DNA of 64,000 nucleotides from Algisphaera sp039180025 (GTDB taxonomy: Bacteria > Planctomycetota > Phycisphaerae > Phycisphaerales > Phycisphaeraceae), in assembly GCA_039180025.1 (NCBI GenBank), contig JBCDDZ010000005.1, positions 1 through 64,000 of the forward strand, given 5' to 3'. The notes beneath the pieces are model-generated. The model ran no database searches, had not been told where the DNA came from, and worked only from the letters and a program-made list of their open reading frames with translations. Position 1 is the first letter of the stretch. Each line of letters begins with the position of its first letter. The position numbers were made by a program, and so were the translations under genes. This document shows positions 48,441 through 58,303 of this stretch, one piece after another.

Positions 48441-48929
48441 TCATTTCGCGAGCTTGAGTTTCCGTTTGCGGCGCTGCTCTGCGACGTCGACTAGGACCCG
48501 CTGGGTGATCGCACAGTGTTTGATGACGTGGTTCAAGAGGGAAACGGTCTGGAGGGTTTCGTCCGCGGTCATCGGTTGGTGCGACCCGGATCGGATAGCG
48601 GACAGGGATTCGCCTGCGGCTTTGACGCACTCGATGGTGGCGTCGAGCGCGTCTTCGGAGTCGATCACACCGTCGTCGTTTACGTCGAGTTGAAGGTCCA
48701 TGCGGGTGCAGTGCCAGTCGGTGCCGGTGGTGAACGCCTGGAGGATTTCTTCCTGGGCGTGGTCATCGGGGAGGTGCCGGACCAGCAGCCGGATCGAATC
48801 GAAATCGGGTTGGGATTGGCCGGCGATCCAGCGGTAGATGGTGGAAGTTGAGACGCCGGCGAGTTCGCCGAGCTCTTTAGCCGAAGTTCTTTTTTGGTCG
48901 ATGACGCGTTGCAGGGTGGATCCGAGCAT
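48441..48929 (-). CDS. XRE-family regulator with EF-hand calcium loop
   Basis: 162 residues. The N-terminal helix-turn-helix (LQRVIDQKRTSAKELGELAGVSTSTIYRWIAGQSQPDFDSI, residues 6-46) is of the XRE/lambda-repressor type. Residues 82-93 read DVNDDGVIDSED, a canonical EF-hand or dockerin calcium loop (Asp82, Asn84, Asp86, Asp90, Asp93). The C-terminal half is helical. A calcium-responsive DNA-binding protein is suggested but not proven. It diverges from a lipoprotein gene to its right. Confidence 0.7.
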   Translation of the reverse strand: MLGSTLQRVIDQKRTSAKELGELAGVSTSTIYRWIAGQSQPDFDSIRLLVRHLPDDHAQEEILQAFTTGTDWHCTRMDLQLDVNDDGVIDSEDALDATIECVKAAGESLSAIRSGSHQPMTADETLQTVSLLNHVIKHCAITQRVLVDVAEQRRKRKLKLAK

Positions 48930-49208
48930 GGCCGGGAAATTCCTTTTGGAGGCGGGCTGGAGCCTACGGAAAAAGAAGCGTCAGACGCCGATACTCAAGA
49001 GGCGGTCTAAAAAAACGCTGGGGAGCCGTAGGGCCGGTCCGCCGGTGGTTCAAACTAGACGCCGACCCCCCGGTTGTCATTCACCGCTAATGAATAAATA
49101 ATAGATTTTTGGTTCTTTTGTACAGCCGGCCCTGGCCACGTTCCAGAAAAGCCTGGGCCCCAGAATCCTGATTTGCCTCCTCGTTACGCAACGTACCCGA
49201 GAGATATT

Positions 49209-49979
49209 ATGAAACTGCTCCGCGCTACCATCCTCACGGTATTTGTCTTGTCCGCCCTGTCGACTACCGGCTGCGTCAAACTGAAACAGGTCTGGACAAT
49301 CAATCCCGACGGCTCGGGCAAGATGACCGCCACGGTGGGCATTAATCAGCGGATGCTCAGCCGATTCGGCGACAACGGAATGATTACTCACCTCGAGAAC
49401 CCAGCCGAGATCATCGACCAGCAGGACCGGGGCTGGGTCGCTTTTACCCGCCCGGAAATTTCTACGCGGGAGGGCTTCAAATACGCGACGTTTACTTGCT
49501 ATTTCGAAGACATTAATGAAATCACGTTTCGTGGCGACGGCGGCTACGGCGAGATGACCGCGAGCTCGTACCGTTTCGGCGAAGGGACGTTCAGCGTCCA
49601 AGACGGCACGCTGATCCAAGCCGCGCAGGCCGCGGCAAACGACCCGGTGTTCCGAGACAAGAGCGCGAACAACTTGGTGGTGGCGATGATCGAGGGGATG
49701 GAGATGGTCGAGCAATACCACTTACCCGGCACCGTCTCCGAAGCCGAGGGTTTTGACGTCGAGGGCAAGCAAGCGAGCGTCACCCTGCGGGCCGCCGACC
49801 TGACCGCCGATACGCCCCCGACGATCGCGGGGGCGGAAGACAGCCGGCTCGACATCACCTTTGAACCGACCGGCTGGGGGGGCGGCAAAGCGCAGTGGGA
49901 GGCGGAACTCGAGCAGGCGAAAACGCAGTGGGAAGCGATCAAAGCCGAGGCGCGGGCCAAGGCCGAGGCCGAGCGCTGA
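49209..49979 (+). CDS. Lipoprotein
   Basis: 256 residues from the ATG at 49,209 (GAGAGATATT upstream); the frame extends 12 codons further but the signal peptide MKLLRATILTVFVLSALSTTGC starts here. The lipobox is STTGC. The mature part is a beta-rich domain (KLKQVWTINPDGSGKMTATVGINQRM) followed by a charged helical C-terminus (QWEAELEQAKTQWEAIKAEARAKAEAE). Similar predicted lipoproteins are common in planctomycetes; function unknown. Confidence 0.65.
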   Translation: MKLLRATILTVFVLSALSTTGCVKLKQVWTINPDGSGKMTATVGINQRMLSRFGDNGMITHLENPAEIIDQQDRGWVAFTRPEISTREGFKYATFTCYFEDINEITFRGDGGYGEMTASSYRFGEGTFSVQDGTLIQAAQAAANDPVFRDKSANNLVVAMIEGMEMVEQYHLPGTVSEAEGFDVEGKQASVTLRAADLTADTPPTIAGAEDSRLDITFEPTGWGGGKAQWEAELEQAKTQWEAIKAEARAKAEAER

Positions 49980-50041
49980 GCCCCCGTAGCCCGGCTCTGG
50001 ATCATGGATACGGGCGGTAGGCCAAATACAACCGACCGCGG

Positions 50042-51229
50042 TCAATCGTTTTCCGGGCTGGGCCACGAGTCGAAGACAAATCGGCCGTCGCGTGAGATGA
50101 CTTCGCCGTCGACGGTGATGGTCCCGCCGGTGCCCGGGCCGTGGGTCGGGCGGAGATCGCAGACCATGTCCCAGTGGAGCCCGGATTCGTTTCGGTTGCC
50201 GGTTTCGGGGTAGCCGGCTCCGACGGCGGCGTGGAACGTGCCGCCGATTTTCTCATCGAACAAGGTGTTCTTGGTGTACTCGGTGATGGCGTAGTTCGTG
50301 CCGATGGCGATCTCCCCCATGTTCCGAGCACCTTCGTCCTGGTCGAGCATCGCCAGGAGAAAGTCGAGCCCTTTGGAGGCTTGGGCGTCGACCACGCGGC
50401 CGTTTTCGAAGGTCAGCCGAATGTCGTGGGCCTCGCGGCCGTGGTGGACCGCGGGGAAAGAGTACTGCACCACCCCCTGGACCCCGCCGGGCGCGGGCGA
50501 CGCAGACCCGGCCGCGAGGTTCGGTCCGGTGAAAACCTCGCCGTCGGGGAAGTTTTCGTGCCCGTCGCAGTTGATCCAGGTCATTCCTTCGATATCCACG
50601 TGCAGGTCCGTTCCCGCCGGCGTCTGGAAATGAAGGTGTTTCTTGCCGTTGAGATAATCCACGACCTGCTGCTGCCGCGCACTGATGGCCTTCCACACCG
50701 CCACGGGGTCGTCGGCGTCGAGATGGCCGGCGCTGAACACAAAATCCTCGTACTGCGCGATCGAGCGTTCGGCGTCTTGCGCGCTAGCGAGGGTGGGGTA
50801 CTGCGTGCCGGACCATTTGAGTTCGCCCGCCGCGGCGCGTTCGAAGAATATCTTGGCCAGCGGCTTGCGCGCCGCCGAAGCGATCCCTTGTTTCCGAGGG
50901 TCGATCCGCGACAGCGACTTGGTGTTCGTGCTGGCCCACAGGCCGATCGATGCGTCGATCGTCTTGGTCTCTTCGAGGGCGAGCGGGTTCACGTACCCGA
51001 GCTGTGAGTCGTCGGCCCGATCGTAAAATACGTCGGTCAGCTCGCCCGGGTTCAGACGGACCATCGGGTGCCCCCCGGCCTCGAGGACCTGTTCGTAGAC
51101 CGCTTGAATCAGCGGCATCCCGACCGGATCGCCGGTGATCCTTACGAGTTGACCGGGTTTGATCTCGGTAGAATATTCAACCAGGACACGGGCCAGGGCG
51201 GTGATTCGGGGGTCGCGCATAGTGAACAT
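50042..51229 (-). CDS. M29 family aminopeptidase
   Basis: About 395 residues from MFTMRDPRITALARVL (ATG 51,229); MRDPR at 51,220 is also possible. Matches thermophilic M29 aminopeptidases: YSTEIKPGQLVRITGDP, AGGHPMVRL, the metal ligands GEVFTGPN (Glu), NMGEIAIGTN (Glu), GGTFHAAVGAGYP (His) and SGLHWDMVCDL (His, Asp), and a C-terminal ITVDGEVISRDGRFVF. A cytoplasmic dimeric enzyme removing N-terminal residues from peptides. Divergent from the hydrolase gene with nearly touching ends. Confidence 0.85.
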   Translation of the reverse strand: MFTMRDPRITALARVLVEYSTEIKPGQLVRITGDPVGMPLIQAVYEQVLEAGGHPMVRLNPGELTDVFYDRADDSQLGYVNPLALEETKTIDASIGLWASTNTKSLSRIDPRKQGIASAARKPLAKIFFERAAAGELKWSGTQYPTLASAQDAERSIAQYEDFVFSAGHLDADDPVAVWKAISARQQQVVDYLNGKKHLHFQTPAGTDLHVDIEGMTWINCDGHENFPDGEVFTGPNLAAGSASPAPGGVQGVVQYSFPAVHHGREAHDIRLTFENGRVVDAQASKGLDFLLAMLDQDEGARNMGEIAIGTNYAITEYTKNTLFDEKIGGTFHAAVGAGYPETGNRNESGLHWDMVCDLRPTHGPGTGGTITVDGEVISRDGRFVFDSWPSPEND

Positions 51230-51299
51230 TCTACCTCGGATCGTCTGGCCTGAAGCCAGTCGGCCACGGCGGAAGGGTGGCGTGACATAGAATCGTTTC

Positions 51300-52271
51300 A
51301 TGACTGACCCCTTGCCGCCCTCTAAACTCTCGTTGGCGATCGGTCGGCTTGCCCTAAGTGCGGGACGCTACCCCGGCCGCCGCTACGTCGGCGCGATGCA
51401 CCGCCGGCTCTCTCGCGGGCGTGGCGGCCGACGCTTCAAAGTGGTCCGCCCCCACGGCATCACGCTCGACGCCTGGTTCTCCCCCGCGCTTCCCCAAACC
51501 CGCGAACTGAGTCCAGCGTCCGGGCGGACCGACGCCCGTTTGCCCGTCGTGATCGCCCACGGCCTAATGGAAACCAAGGAACGCCATTTCAAACAGGCAT
51601 GGAAACTCAACGCCCGCGGGCACGACGTGGTGCTCTTCGACCACCGGGTCCACGGCCGATCCACCGGGCGGCGGCTGACCTTTGGCGTCGAAGAGAAGCA
51701 CGACCTGACCGCGGTGATCGACGAGGCCCACCGCCGCGGCTGGATCGGCGATCGGGTGATCACGCTGGGCTTCAGCCTCGGCGGAGCCACCGTCTTGCAG
51801 CATGCCGCGATCGATCCGCGGGTCGCCGGGGTGGTGGCCCTCGCGCCGTTCGCGGATTTCCGCGGCGCGATCAACAGCTTCCGCCGCACGCTTACGCCCT
51901 GGCTCGACGAAAAATGGCTGATGGACGGTTTCGATGCCGCCTCGGCCGAGGCGGGGTTTACAGTTGACGAGGCTTCCGCGATCAAGGCATTTAAAGAGAT
52001 CACGGTTCCCGTGTTGCTCGCCGAGGGAGGGCGGGACCCGTTCCTGCCGGGGGTCGATCACGTCCATAAACTCGCCGCTTCGAAATCCCGGGACGATCAA
52101 AGGGGGGGCCACGCGGGCGGTTCCCTAGAGCAGATCACGCTGGTCCGCATCGAGCAGGCCAACCACAACACGCTGGTCCACCGCCACTGGCCGAAGCTCG
52201 ACCGCGCGATCGCCCGGTTTTGTCGTAAGGTCAGCGCCGCCTCGGCTTGTTCGCAGAAGTCTCCCACCTGA
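51300..52271 (+). CDS. Alpha/beta hydrolase
   Basis: 323 residues. VVIAHGLMETKERHF (oxyanion region), GFSLGGATVLQHAA (Ser nucleophile in GxSxG), EGGRDPFLPG (Asp) and EQANHNTLVHRHW (His) give a complete catalytic triad; DVVLFDHRVHGRSTG is the typical strand-4 motif. The substrate is unknown. Resembles predicted esterases or lipases of the YheT type. Confidence 0.75.
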   Translation: MTDPLPPSKLSLAIGRLALSAGRYPGRRYVGAMHRRLSRGRGGRRFKVVRPHGITLDAWFSPALPQTRELSPASGRTDARLPVVIAHGLMETKERHFKQAWKLNARGHDVVLFDHRVHGRSTGRRLTFGVEEKHDLTAVIDEAHRRGWIGDRVITLGFSLGGATVLQHAAIDPRVAGVVALAPFADFRGAINSFRRTLTPWLDEKWLMDGFDAASAEAGFTVDEASAIKAFKEITVPVLLAEGGRDPFLPGVDHVHKLAASKSRDDQRGGHAGGSLEQITLVRIEQANHNTLVHRHWPKLDRAIARFCRKVSAASACSQKSPT

Positions 52272-52409
52272 CCGGGCTCCGTCAGCCAATGCCGGCGGGC
52301 CTCCCTAAAGGCCTTAACCCGCGCAAATCTGGCCGACGCTGGCGTCTCGCGTCGAATCGGATTACACTCATTTTTTCACGCTTTACGCTTGCAGCCTACG
52401 GAATTCACG

Positions 52410-53711
52410 ATGACCCACGGAAACGATGCCGCGCCTCGAACCGCCCGACTCGACTTGGGGGATCGATCCATCGACCTGCCGGTCCTGGTCGGCACCGAAG
52501 ACGAACACGCCGTCGATATCTCCAAACTCCGCAGCGAAACCGGTTACATCACCCTCGATGAAGGTTACCGCAACACCGGCTCGGTCCGCTCGGAAATCAC
52601 CTACATCGACGGCGAAGCCGGGATCCTCCGCTACCGCGGCATCGCCATCGAAGACATCTGCAAAAACTGCTCGTTCATCGAAACCGCCCTGCTGCTGATC
52701 TACGGCGAACTGCCCACCGCCGAGCGTCTCGCCCGCTTCCGCGGCCTGCTCACCGAACACCAGATGGTGCACGAAGGGATCCGCCACGCCCTGCACGGGT
52801 TCCCGCCCAACGCCCACCCCATGGCGGTCCTCTCGGCCATGATCAACGCTATCTCCTGCTACCAACCCGAAGTCATGGCGATGGACGACGACTCGACCTT
52901 CGAAGCCTCGGCCGCCAAACTGATCTCCAAGGTCCGCACCCTCGCCGCCGCCGCATACAACACCTCAATCGGTATGCCCATCATGTACCCCCGTCAGGAC
53001 CTCTCGTACTGCGAGAACTTCCTGCACATGATGTTCTCGGTCCCCCACCACCGCTACGACATGGACCCCGACGTGGTGCAGGCACTAAACCTGATCCTGA
53101 TGCTACACGCCGACCACGAACAAAACTGCTCGACCAGCACGGTCCGCATGGTCGGCAGCTCCGGGGCGAACCTCTTCGCCTCCTGCTCCGCGGGCGTCTG
53201 CGCCCTCTGGGGCCCGCTCCACGGCGGAGCGAACGTGGCCGTCATCAATCAGCTCAACGAGATCCACAAGTCCGGCGTCGAAATCCAGCAGTACATCGAC
53301 GACCTGAAAACCACCAAGGGCAAGCTCTACGGGTTCGGACACGGCGTCTATAAAAACTACGACCCCCGGGCCCGCGTCCTCAAAACCTCGGCCGACAAAG
53401 TCCTGGCCAAGCTCGGCGTCGACGACCCGCTGCTCGCGATCGCCCGGCAGCTTGAAGAAACCGCGCTCGCCGACGACTACTTCGTCAGCCGTAAGCTCTA
53501 CCCCAACGTGGATTTCTACTCGGGCATCATCATGCGTGCGATGGGCATCCCCAGCGAGATGTTCACCGTCATGTTCGCCATCGGCCGCATGCCCGGCTGG
53601 ATCGCCAACTGGAAAGAGGTCCGCGACACAAAGTCCCGCATCTACCGACCGCGTCAGGTCTACACCGGCCCCGCCCACCGCCAAGTCACCCCGGCCGATC
53701 AGCGCGTCTAA
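52410..53711 (+). CDS. gltA: Citrate synthase
   Basis: 433 residues, hexameric type II layout. The N-terminal region is LPVLVGTEDEHAVDISKLRSETGYITLDEGYRNTGSVRSEITYIDGEAGILRYRGIAIEDI. Catalytic sites are HADHEQNCSTSTVRMVGSSGANLFASCSAG, GPLHGGANVAV (His), GFGHGVYKNYDPRA (His) and VDFYSGIIMRAMG (Asp). Condenses oxaloacetate and acetyl-CoA in the TCA cycle. A start seven codons upstream is possible. The gene stands alone before the symporter. Confidence 0.92.
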   Translation: MTHGNDAAPRTARLDLGDRSIDLPVLVGTEDEHAVDISKLRSETGYITLDEGYRNTGSVRSEITYIDGEAGILRYRGIAIEDICKNCSFIETALLLIYGELPTAERLARFRGLLTEHQMVHEGIRHALHGFPPNAHPMAVLSAMINAISCYQPEVMAMDDDSTFEASAAKLISKVRTLAAAAYNTSIGMPIMYPRQDLSYCENFLHMMFSVPHHRYDMDPDVVQALNLILMLHADHEQNCSTSTVRMVGSSGANLFASCSAGVCALWGPLHGGANVAVINQLNEIHKSGVEIQQYIDDLKTTKGKLYGFGHGVYKNYDPRARVLKTSADKVLAKLGVDDPLLAIARQLEETALADDYFVSRKLYPNVDFYSGIIMRAMGIPSEMFTVMFAIGRMPGWIANWKEVRDTKSRIYRPRQVYTGPAHRQVTPADQRV

Positions 53712-53773
53712 CCCCGCCTCGCCTCAGGCCGTCCCCCTTCCCGCCGACCTGTTCAGCACCCGCCCCGCCGCTG

Positions 53774-55621
53774 ATGGTTGACCTCCTCCCCTCCGTCACG
53801 CTGGCCGACCCCACCGCCCGGCTCAGCGACCATTTTGTCGGCCTCGACTGGGCCGTCATGCTCGGCTACCTCGTGCTCGTCTCCGCCCTGGGCGTCCGGC
53901 TCGCCGGCAGGCAGGCCAGCCCGAAGGATTTTTTCCGCGGCGGGGACAAACTCCCCTGGTACGCCGTCTCCGGATCGATGATCGCCACGATTATCTCCGC
54001 GGTTACCTTTGTCGCCGTGCCCGCCATCATCTACCGGGACTCGGGCAACTTTACCTACCTGCAATTCGGGCTGATCGCCGGCCTCCTCGCCCGGCTCTTC
54101 GTCGCTTTTTTCCTGGTCCCCACCTACTTCCGCGACCGGATCTACAGCCCCTACGACTACATCGGCAACCGGCTCGGCCCCGGCAGCAAAACCGTTACGA
54201 CCGCCCTTTTCACCGTCCTGGGGGTCCTCAGCCAGTCCGCCCGCGTGTACCTCACCGCCAGCATCCTCGCGCTCGTCCTCGACGGACCGCTCGCCTGGTT
54301 GGAGGCCCATACCGGCGTCGTCCCGCTGGTGAGCGCGGTTGCCCTGGTCGGGGTCATCGCGGTCGTCTGGACCATGCTCGGAGGCATCGCCACGGTCATC
54401 TGGACCGACGCCATGCTTTTCGTGGTTTTCGTCGTCGGCGGCTTGGTCGCGCTGGGCGTCATCCTCCTGCAACTCCCCGGCGGATGGAGCGCCCTTTCTG
54501 AACAAGCCCACGCCGCCGGCAAGTTCGACCTCTGGTCCATCGACCTGGCGTTCGACGCGACTCAGCCCTACACCCTCTGGGCCGCGCTCTTCGCCGTGAC
54601 CTTTGGCAACATCGGTTCGTACGGCACGGATCAGCTCTTGGCCCAGCGCATCTTCTGTTGTAAAAACACCGCCCACGCCCGCGCCGCGGTCCTGGGCAGT
54701 TGGCTGGGCGAAGCGGTGGTCGCGCTCATGCTCACCGTTGGCGTCGGGCTCTGGGCTTACTACCGCGCGTTCCCCGAGCGTTTAGCCGGGGCCGCCGGAG
54801 AGGTCGTCGCCGCCGACCCGGACATGATTTTCCCGGTATTCATCCTCACCCAGGTCCCCGCCGGCCTCACCGGCCTGATCATCGCGGGCATCTTCGCCGC
54901 CGCGATCTCCTCGCTCACCTCGATCCTTGCCGCGCTCTCGCAAACCACGCTTTCCGCGTTCGTTTTACCGCTCAAGATGCTCAGCCTCGACGCCGACCTG
55001 GACGCCTCGGCCGAGCGTCAACTCGTCCGCTGGTCCCGCACGCTGGTGCTGGGTTGGGGGATTAGTCTGTGCGTGTTCGCCTACGCCATCGACGCCTACG
55101 TCCAGCACATGGCCGGGCTGGGTCGCGACGTCCCGTTCCTCGATCTGGCCCTGGGGTTGTCCAACTACGTCATCGGGGCCCTGCTCGCGGCGTTCCTCCT
55201 CGCCTGGTTCCCTCTGGCGGTCAACGGCTACGGGCTTTGGTGGTCCGCCCCCCTATCGATCGCGGCGGTCTTCGCCGCCCGCTTCCACGAGCCCCGTGCA
55301 CAGATTCTTTGCGTCGCGGTGGGCACGCTCTTGACGGTCCTCTGGATCACCGCCGCCCTGCGCGGCCCAGCGGAGCGCCGCGCGAGCCGTCTCTCCAAAA
55401 CACCGTTGGTGGTTTTGGCCGCCCTGACCGTCTGGCTCATCAGCCGCTACCTCGTATTCCCCGGCCCGGATCAGGCCACGCTCTCGCTGGCCTGGCCCTG
55501 GTACGCACCGCTCGGCGGCGCGGTCGCTTTCGTCTTCGGCTGGGTCCTCGGCGACCCCCGCCCCGCCGAGCCCGCCGCCCCATCAACCGGTTCGCCCGTC
55601 TCCCAGACGGCCGGTCAATAA
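53774..55621 (+). CDS. Sodium:solute symporter (SSS family)
   Basis: 615 residues with about 13-14 predicted membrane spans. Family features: FFRGGDKLPWYAVSGSMIATIISAVTF in the first loop, ILALVLDGPLAWLEAHTG, WTMLGGIATVIWTDAMLFVVFVVG, GSYGTDQLLAQRIFCCKN, GIFAAAISSLTSILAALS. It couples sodium entry to uptake of a small organic substrate (sugar, amino acid or other), not identifiable here. It overlaps the convergent nagZ gene by 7 bases. Confidence 0.85.
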   Translation: MVDLLPSVTLADPTARLSDHFVGLDWAVMLGYLVLVSALGVRLAGRQASPKDFFRGGDKLPWYAVSGSMIATIISAVTFVAVPAIIYRDSGNFTYLQFGLIAGLLARLFVAFFLVPTYFRDRIYSPYDYIGNRLGPGSKTVTTALFTVLGVLSQSARVYLTASILALVLDGPLAWLEAHTGVVPLVSAVALVGVIAVVWTMLGGIATVIWTDAMLFVVFVVGGLVALGVILLQLPGGWSALSEQAHAAGKFDLWSIDLAFDATQPYTLWAALFAVTFGNIGSYGTDQLLAQRIFCCKNTAHARAAVLGSWLGEAVVALMLTVGVGLWAYYRAFPERLAGAAGEVVAADPDMIFPVFILTQVPAGLTGLIIAGIFAAAISSLTSILAALSQTTLSAFVLPLKMLSLDADLDASAERQLVRWSRTLVLGWGISLCVFAYAIDAYVQHMAGLGRDVPFLDLALGLSNYVIGALLAAFLLAWFPLAVNGYGLWWSAPLSIAAVFAARFHEPRAQILCVAVGTLLTVLWITAALRGPAERRASRLSKTPLVVLAALTVWLISRYLVFPGPDQATLSLAWPWYAPLGGAVAFVFGWVLGDPRPAEPAAPSTGSPVSQTAGQ

Positions 55622-56787
55622 ATGGTCGGATCCGCGGCGGATCTTTCGCCATCTCCCCGGTCCCGTCCGGCGCATCTTTTGGCTAATTCCGCATCCACAG
55701 GTAAGCCCGTCACCGCTTCCGTTTCATCGGGCGTCCACACGTACCGCTGCGCTAATCGGTCTACCCGGGCCGCCGCCTCGCCCACCTTCTCCGTGCTCAG
55801 CCGGCCCGCACGCACCGCGGCAACCACCGTATCGATCGCCTCCCGCACCCGGTCGGCCCGGTGGCAAATCAGCACCAGGTCCACGCCCGCCGCGATCGCG
55901 CGGACCGCGGCCTCACCGATGGGATAACGGTCGACGATCGCGTGCATTTCCAAGTCGTCGCTCACAATCACCCCGTCAAAGCCCAGGCCGTCGCGCAGCG
56001 TTCCCCGGAGTATTTTTTCACTCATCGTTGCCGGCACCCCCGGGTCGATCCGGCCGAGCACGAGATGGGCCGTCATCACCGCCGCAACCCCCTCCGACAC
56101 CGCTTGCTTGAACGGGACCCACTCCACCGCTTTGAGTCGATTTTCGTCGTGTTCAACTCGTGGCAGCGTCCGGTGGCTGTCTTGATGGGTGTCGCCGTGA
56201 CCCGGAAAATGTTTTCCACACGCCGCGACGCCTCGGCTCTGGAGCCCCCGGACGATCGCAGCCCCCAGTTCCGCCACCACGCCCCGCTCCGCACCCAGCG
56301 CCCGGTCCGCGATCACCGGATTTGCCGGGTTCGTGTCGACATCAAGCACCGGCGCAAAATTGAAATTGACCCCGACGCCGTGGAGTTGCCGACCCACCGC
56401 TGCCCCCATTTCAAACGCCAACCCGGGGTCTGCCGCCCGGCCGAATTCCCGCATCGCGGGCGGTACCCAGAAACCGTCCCGCAGCCGCGCCACCCGGCCG
56501 CCCTCCTGATCCACCGCCACCAGACAACCCGCTCCCCCCTCGGCGCGGACCTCTGCGGTCAGCCGCCTCACTCGGTCCGGCGGACCTGCGTTCCGTGCAA
56601 ACAGCACCACGCCCCGCAGCCCGCCGTTGAGCAGTTCGGCCATTTCCAAAGTTAAGGTCGGCCCTTCAAAACCACCCAGAAACAGGCTCGCCACCCGCCG
56701 CCGGAAAGCGTCACACCCGTTGATCCGCACTTGGGATTTCGTCGTCTCCTGCACCCCGTCAGCATAAACCAATCGATCGCCGACCAC
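55615..56787 (-). CDS. nagZ: Beta-N-acetylhexosaminidase, GH3
   Basis: 390 residues. VDQEGGRVARLRDGF, GVGVNFNFAPVLDVDTNPANPVI, GKHFPGHGDTHQDSHRTLP (the His-Asp dyad of NagZ) and GVIVSDDLEMHAI (Asp nucleophile). It cleaves N-acetylglucosamine from muropeptides or other glycans in the cytoplasm. It starts 3 bases after gltD ends, so it lies at the end of the nitrogen-assimilation operon, which is an unexpected partner. A 30-residue N-terminal extension has uncertain start. Confidence 0.85.
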   Translation of the reverse strand: MVGDRLVYADGVQETTKSQVRINGCDAFRRRVASLFLGGFEGPTLTLEMAELLNGGLRGVVLFARNAGPPDRVRRLTAEVRAEGGAGCLVAVDQEGGRVARLRDGFWVPPAMREFGRAADPGLAFEMGAAVGRQLHGVGVNFNFAPVLDVDTNPANPVIADRALGAERGVVAELGAAIVRGLQSRGVAACGKHFPGHGDTHQDSHRTLPRVEHDENRLKAVEWVPFKQAVSEGVAAVMTAHLVLGRIDPGVPATMSEKILRGTLRDGLGFDGVIVSDDLEMHAIVDRYPIGEAAVRAIAAGVDLVLICHRADRVREAIDTVVAAVRAGRLSTEKVGEAAARVDRLAQRYVWTPDETEAVTGLPVDAELAKRCAGRDRGDGERSAADPTIY

Positions 56788-56790
56788 CGG

Positions 56791-58263
56791 TCATCCGCAC
56801 CACGACGCTTCGACCGCCTGCGCGATCTGTCGCCCCTCGGCAATCGCGTGGACCACGAGGGATGGCCCACGCCGCAGATCGCCCGCCACAAAAATCCCCG
56901 GCTCGGGCTCGCGCTGTGTGAGCTGCGACTCGGTCAGTTCCAGGGCGGAGAAGGTCGCCGGCGTATCGTGCCGCGTAAAACCGATGGCCAGGATCACGAG
57001 ATCCGCGGGGAACCGGCGGGGACGCTCCGCGGCCGAACCCTCTATCTGACGCACCACCGCCGAGACCGCCTCGACCGCCCCCACTCGGGCCGATCCCCCG
57101 GCGTCGCTGGCCGGACGGAACGCGGTGGGCCGCCAACCGAAACCGCGTGGATCATCGCCGTGGCGGGCCGCGCCCTCGGCGTGGGCGTAGTCCAAGGTGT
57201 ACACCCCCGTCGCCCCCGGCCAAGGATGGAGCCCGTCCCGGGCGTCGGGCGGGATCTCTCGCCGGGTCAGGTTTACCACGGACCGGGCTTCTTGCCGCAG
57301 GGCCGTCCCGATACAGTCGGCACCGGTGTCGCCGCCGCCGAGCACGACCACGTGCTTCCCCGCCGCATCCAGGTTGTCCGGCAGCATCGCCCGCCCCGCC
57401 TGGTGACGCGCCGCGGCTTCGAGGTACGGCATCGCCAGGGTCACCCCCGCCAGGTCCCGGCCCGGCAGGTCCAGGTCGCGGCCAGCCAGTGACCCTGTCG
57501 CCAGAATCAGCGCGTCATTTTCGGTTCGAAGCCCCCGCGGATCGATCGTGCCGCCAACATCCGCCCCGGTTTTGAATCGCACCCCCGCGGCTTCCATGAG
57601 CGCGATGCGGCGGGCGACCACCGCCTTGTCGAGCTTCATGTTGGGGATGCCGTAGGCAAGCAGCCCGCCGGGGGTGTCGGACCGCTCGTACACCGTAACC
57701 GCGTGGCCGGCCGCACGCAGTTGGTCTGCCGCGGCGAGCCCCGCCGGCCCCGAGCCGACCACCGCCACGCGCTTGCCCGTCGTCGAGGCCGGTCGCCGGG
57801 TTCGGACCCAGCCGGCATCAAAGGCTCGGTCGATGATGGCCCGTTCGACGGATTTGATCCCGACCGGCCGCTCGTTGATGCCCACGATGCACGCGTCTTG
57901 ACAAGGTGCGGGGCAGACGCGGGCGGTGAACTCGGGGAAATTATTGGTCCGCGCTAAGGCTTCGTACGCGTCGCGCCACCGGCCGGTTTCGATCAGCCGG
58001 TTCCAGACGGGGATGTCGTTCGAGATCGGGCAGCCCGCGGCCATGCCGTTGTTCGCCAGGTAGCCTCCCTCGGGCATACAGAAAGCCGCCCCGCAGTTCA
58101 TGCATCGGCCGGCTTCGCCGACGACCCGCGCGGGGTCCGGCTTCTCGTAGACCTCATAAAAATCGTTGACCCGCAGTGAAGGTGCCCGCATGGCCAGCGG
58201 GTCGGCCGCGGGGGGCGACTGGGTTTCGAAGGCGCGGTGTGGATTGGTGGCTGAGAGAGTCAT
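56791..58263 (-). CDS. gltD: Glutamate synthase small subunit
   Basis: 490 residues from the ATG at 58,263; the in-frame region upstream is not conserved. Two 4Fe-4S sites at the N-terminus (CMNCGAAFC...GCPISNDIP; CPAPCQDAC), then FAD-binding VAVVGSGPAGLAAADQL and NADPH-binding VVVLGGGDTGADCIGTA, with GIFVAGDLRRGPSLVVHAI at the end. This subunit takes electrons from NADPH for glutamate synthesis from glutamine and 2-oxoglutarate. No large subunit (gltB) is adjacent. In this operon it may feed electrons to assimilation steps or link nitrite reduction to ammonia use. Confidence 0.88.
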   Translation of the reverse strand: MTLSATNPHRAFETQSPPAADPLAMRAPSLRVNDFYEVYEKPDPARVVGEAGRCMNCGAAFCMPEGGYLANNGMAAGCPISNDIPVWNRLIETGRWRDAYEALARTNNFPEFTARVCPAPCQDACIVGINERPVGIKSVERAIIDRAFDAGWVRTRRPASTTGKRVAVVGSGPAGLAAADQLRAAGHAVTVYERSDTPGGLLAYGIPNMKLDKAVVARRIALMEAAGVRFKTGADVGGTIDPRGLRTENDALILATGSLAGRDLDLPGRDLAGVTLAMPYLEAAARHQAGRAMLPDNLDAAGKHVVVLGGGDTGADCIGTALRQEARSVVNLTRREIPPDARDGLHPWPGATGVYTLDYAHAEGAARHGDDPRGFGWRPTAFRPASDAGGSARVGAVEAVSAVVRQIEGSAAERPRRFPADLVILAIGFTRHDTPATFSALELTESQLTQREPEPGIFVAGDLRRGPSLVVHAIAEGRQIAQAVEASWCG

Positions 58264-58303
58264 AACGAATCGTCGAGCATCGAAACGGACAGAGCGGTAG
58301 GGC

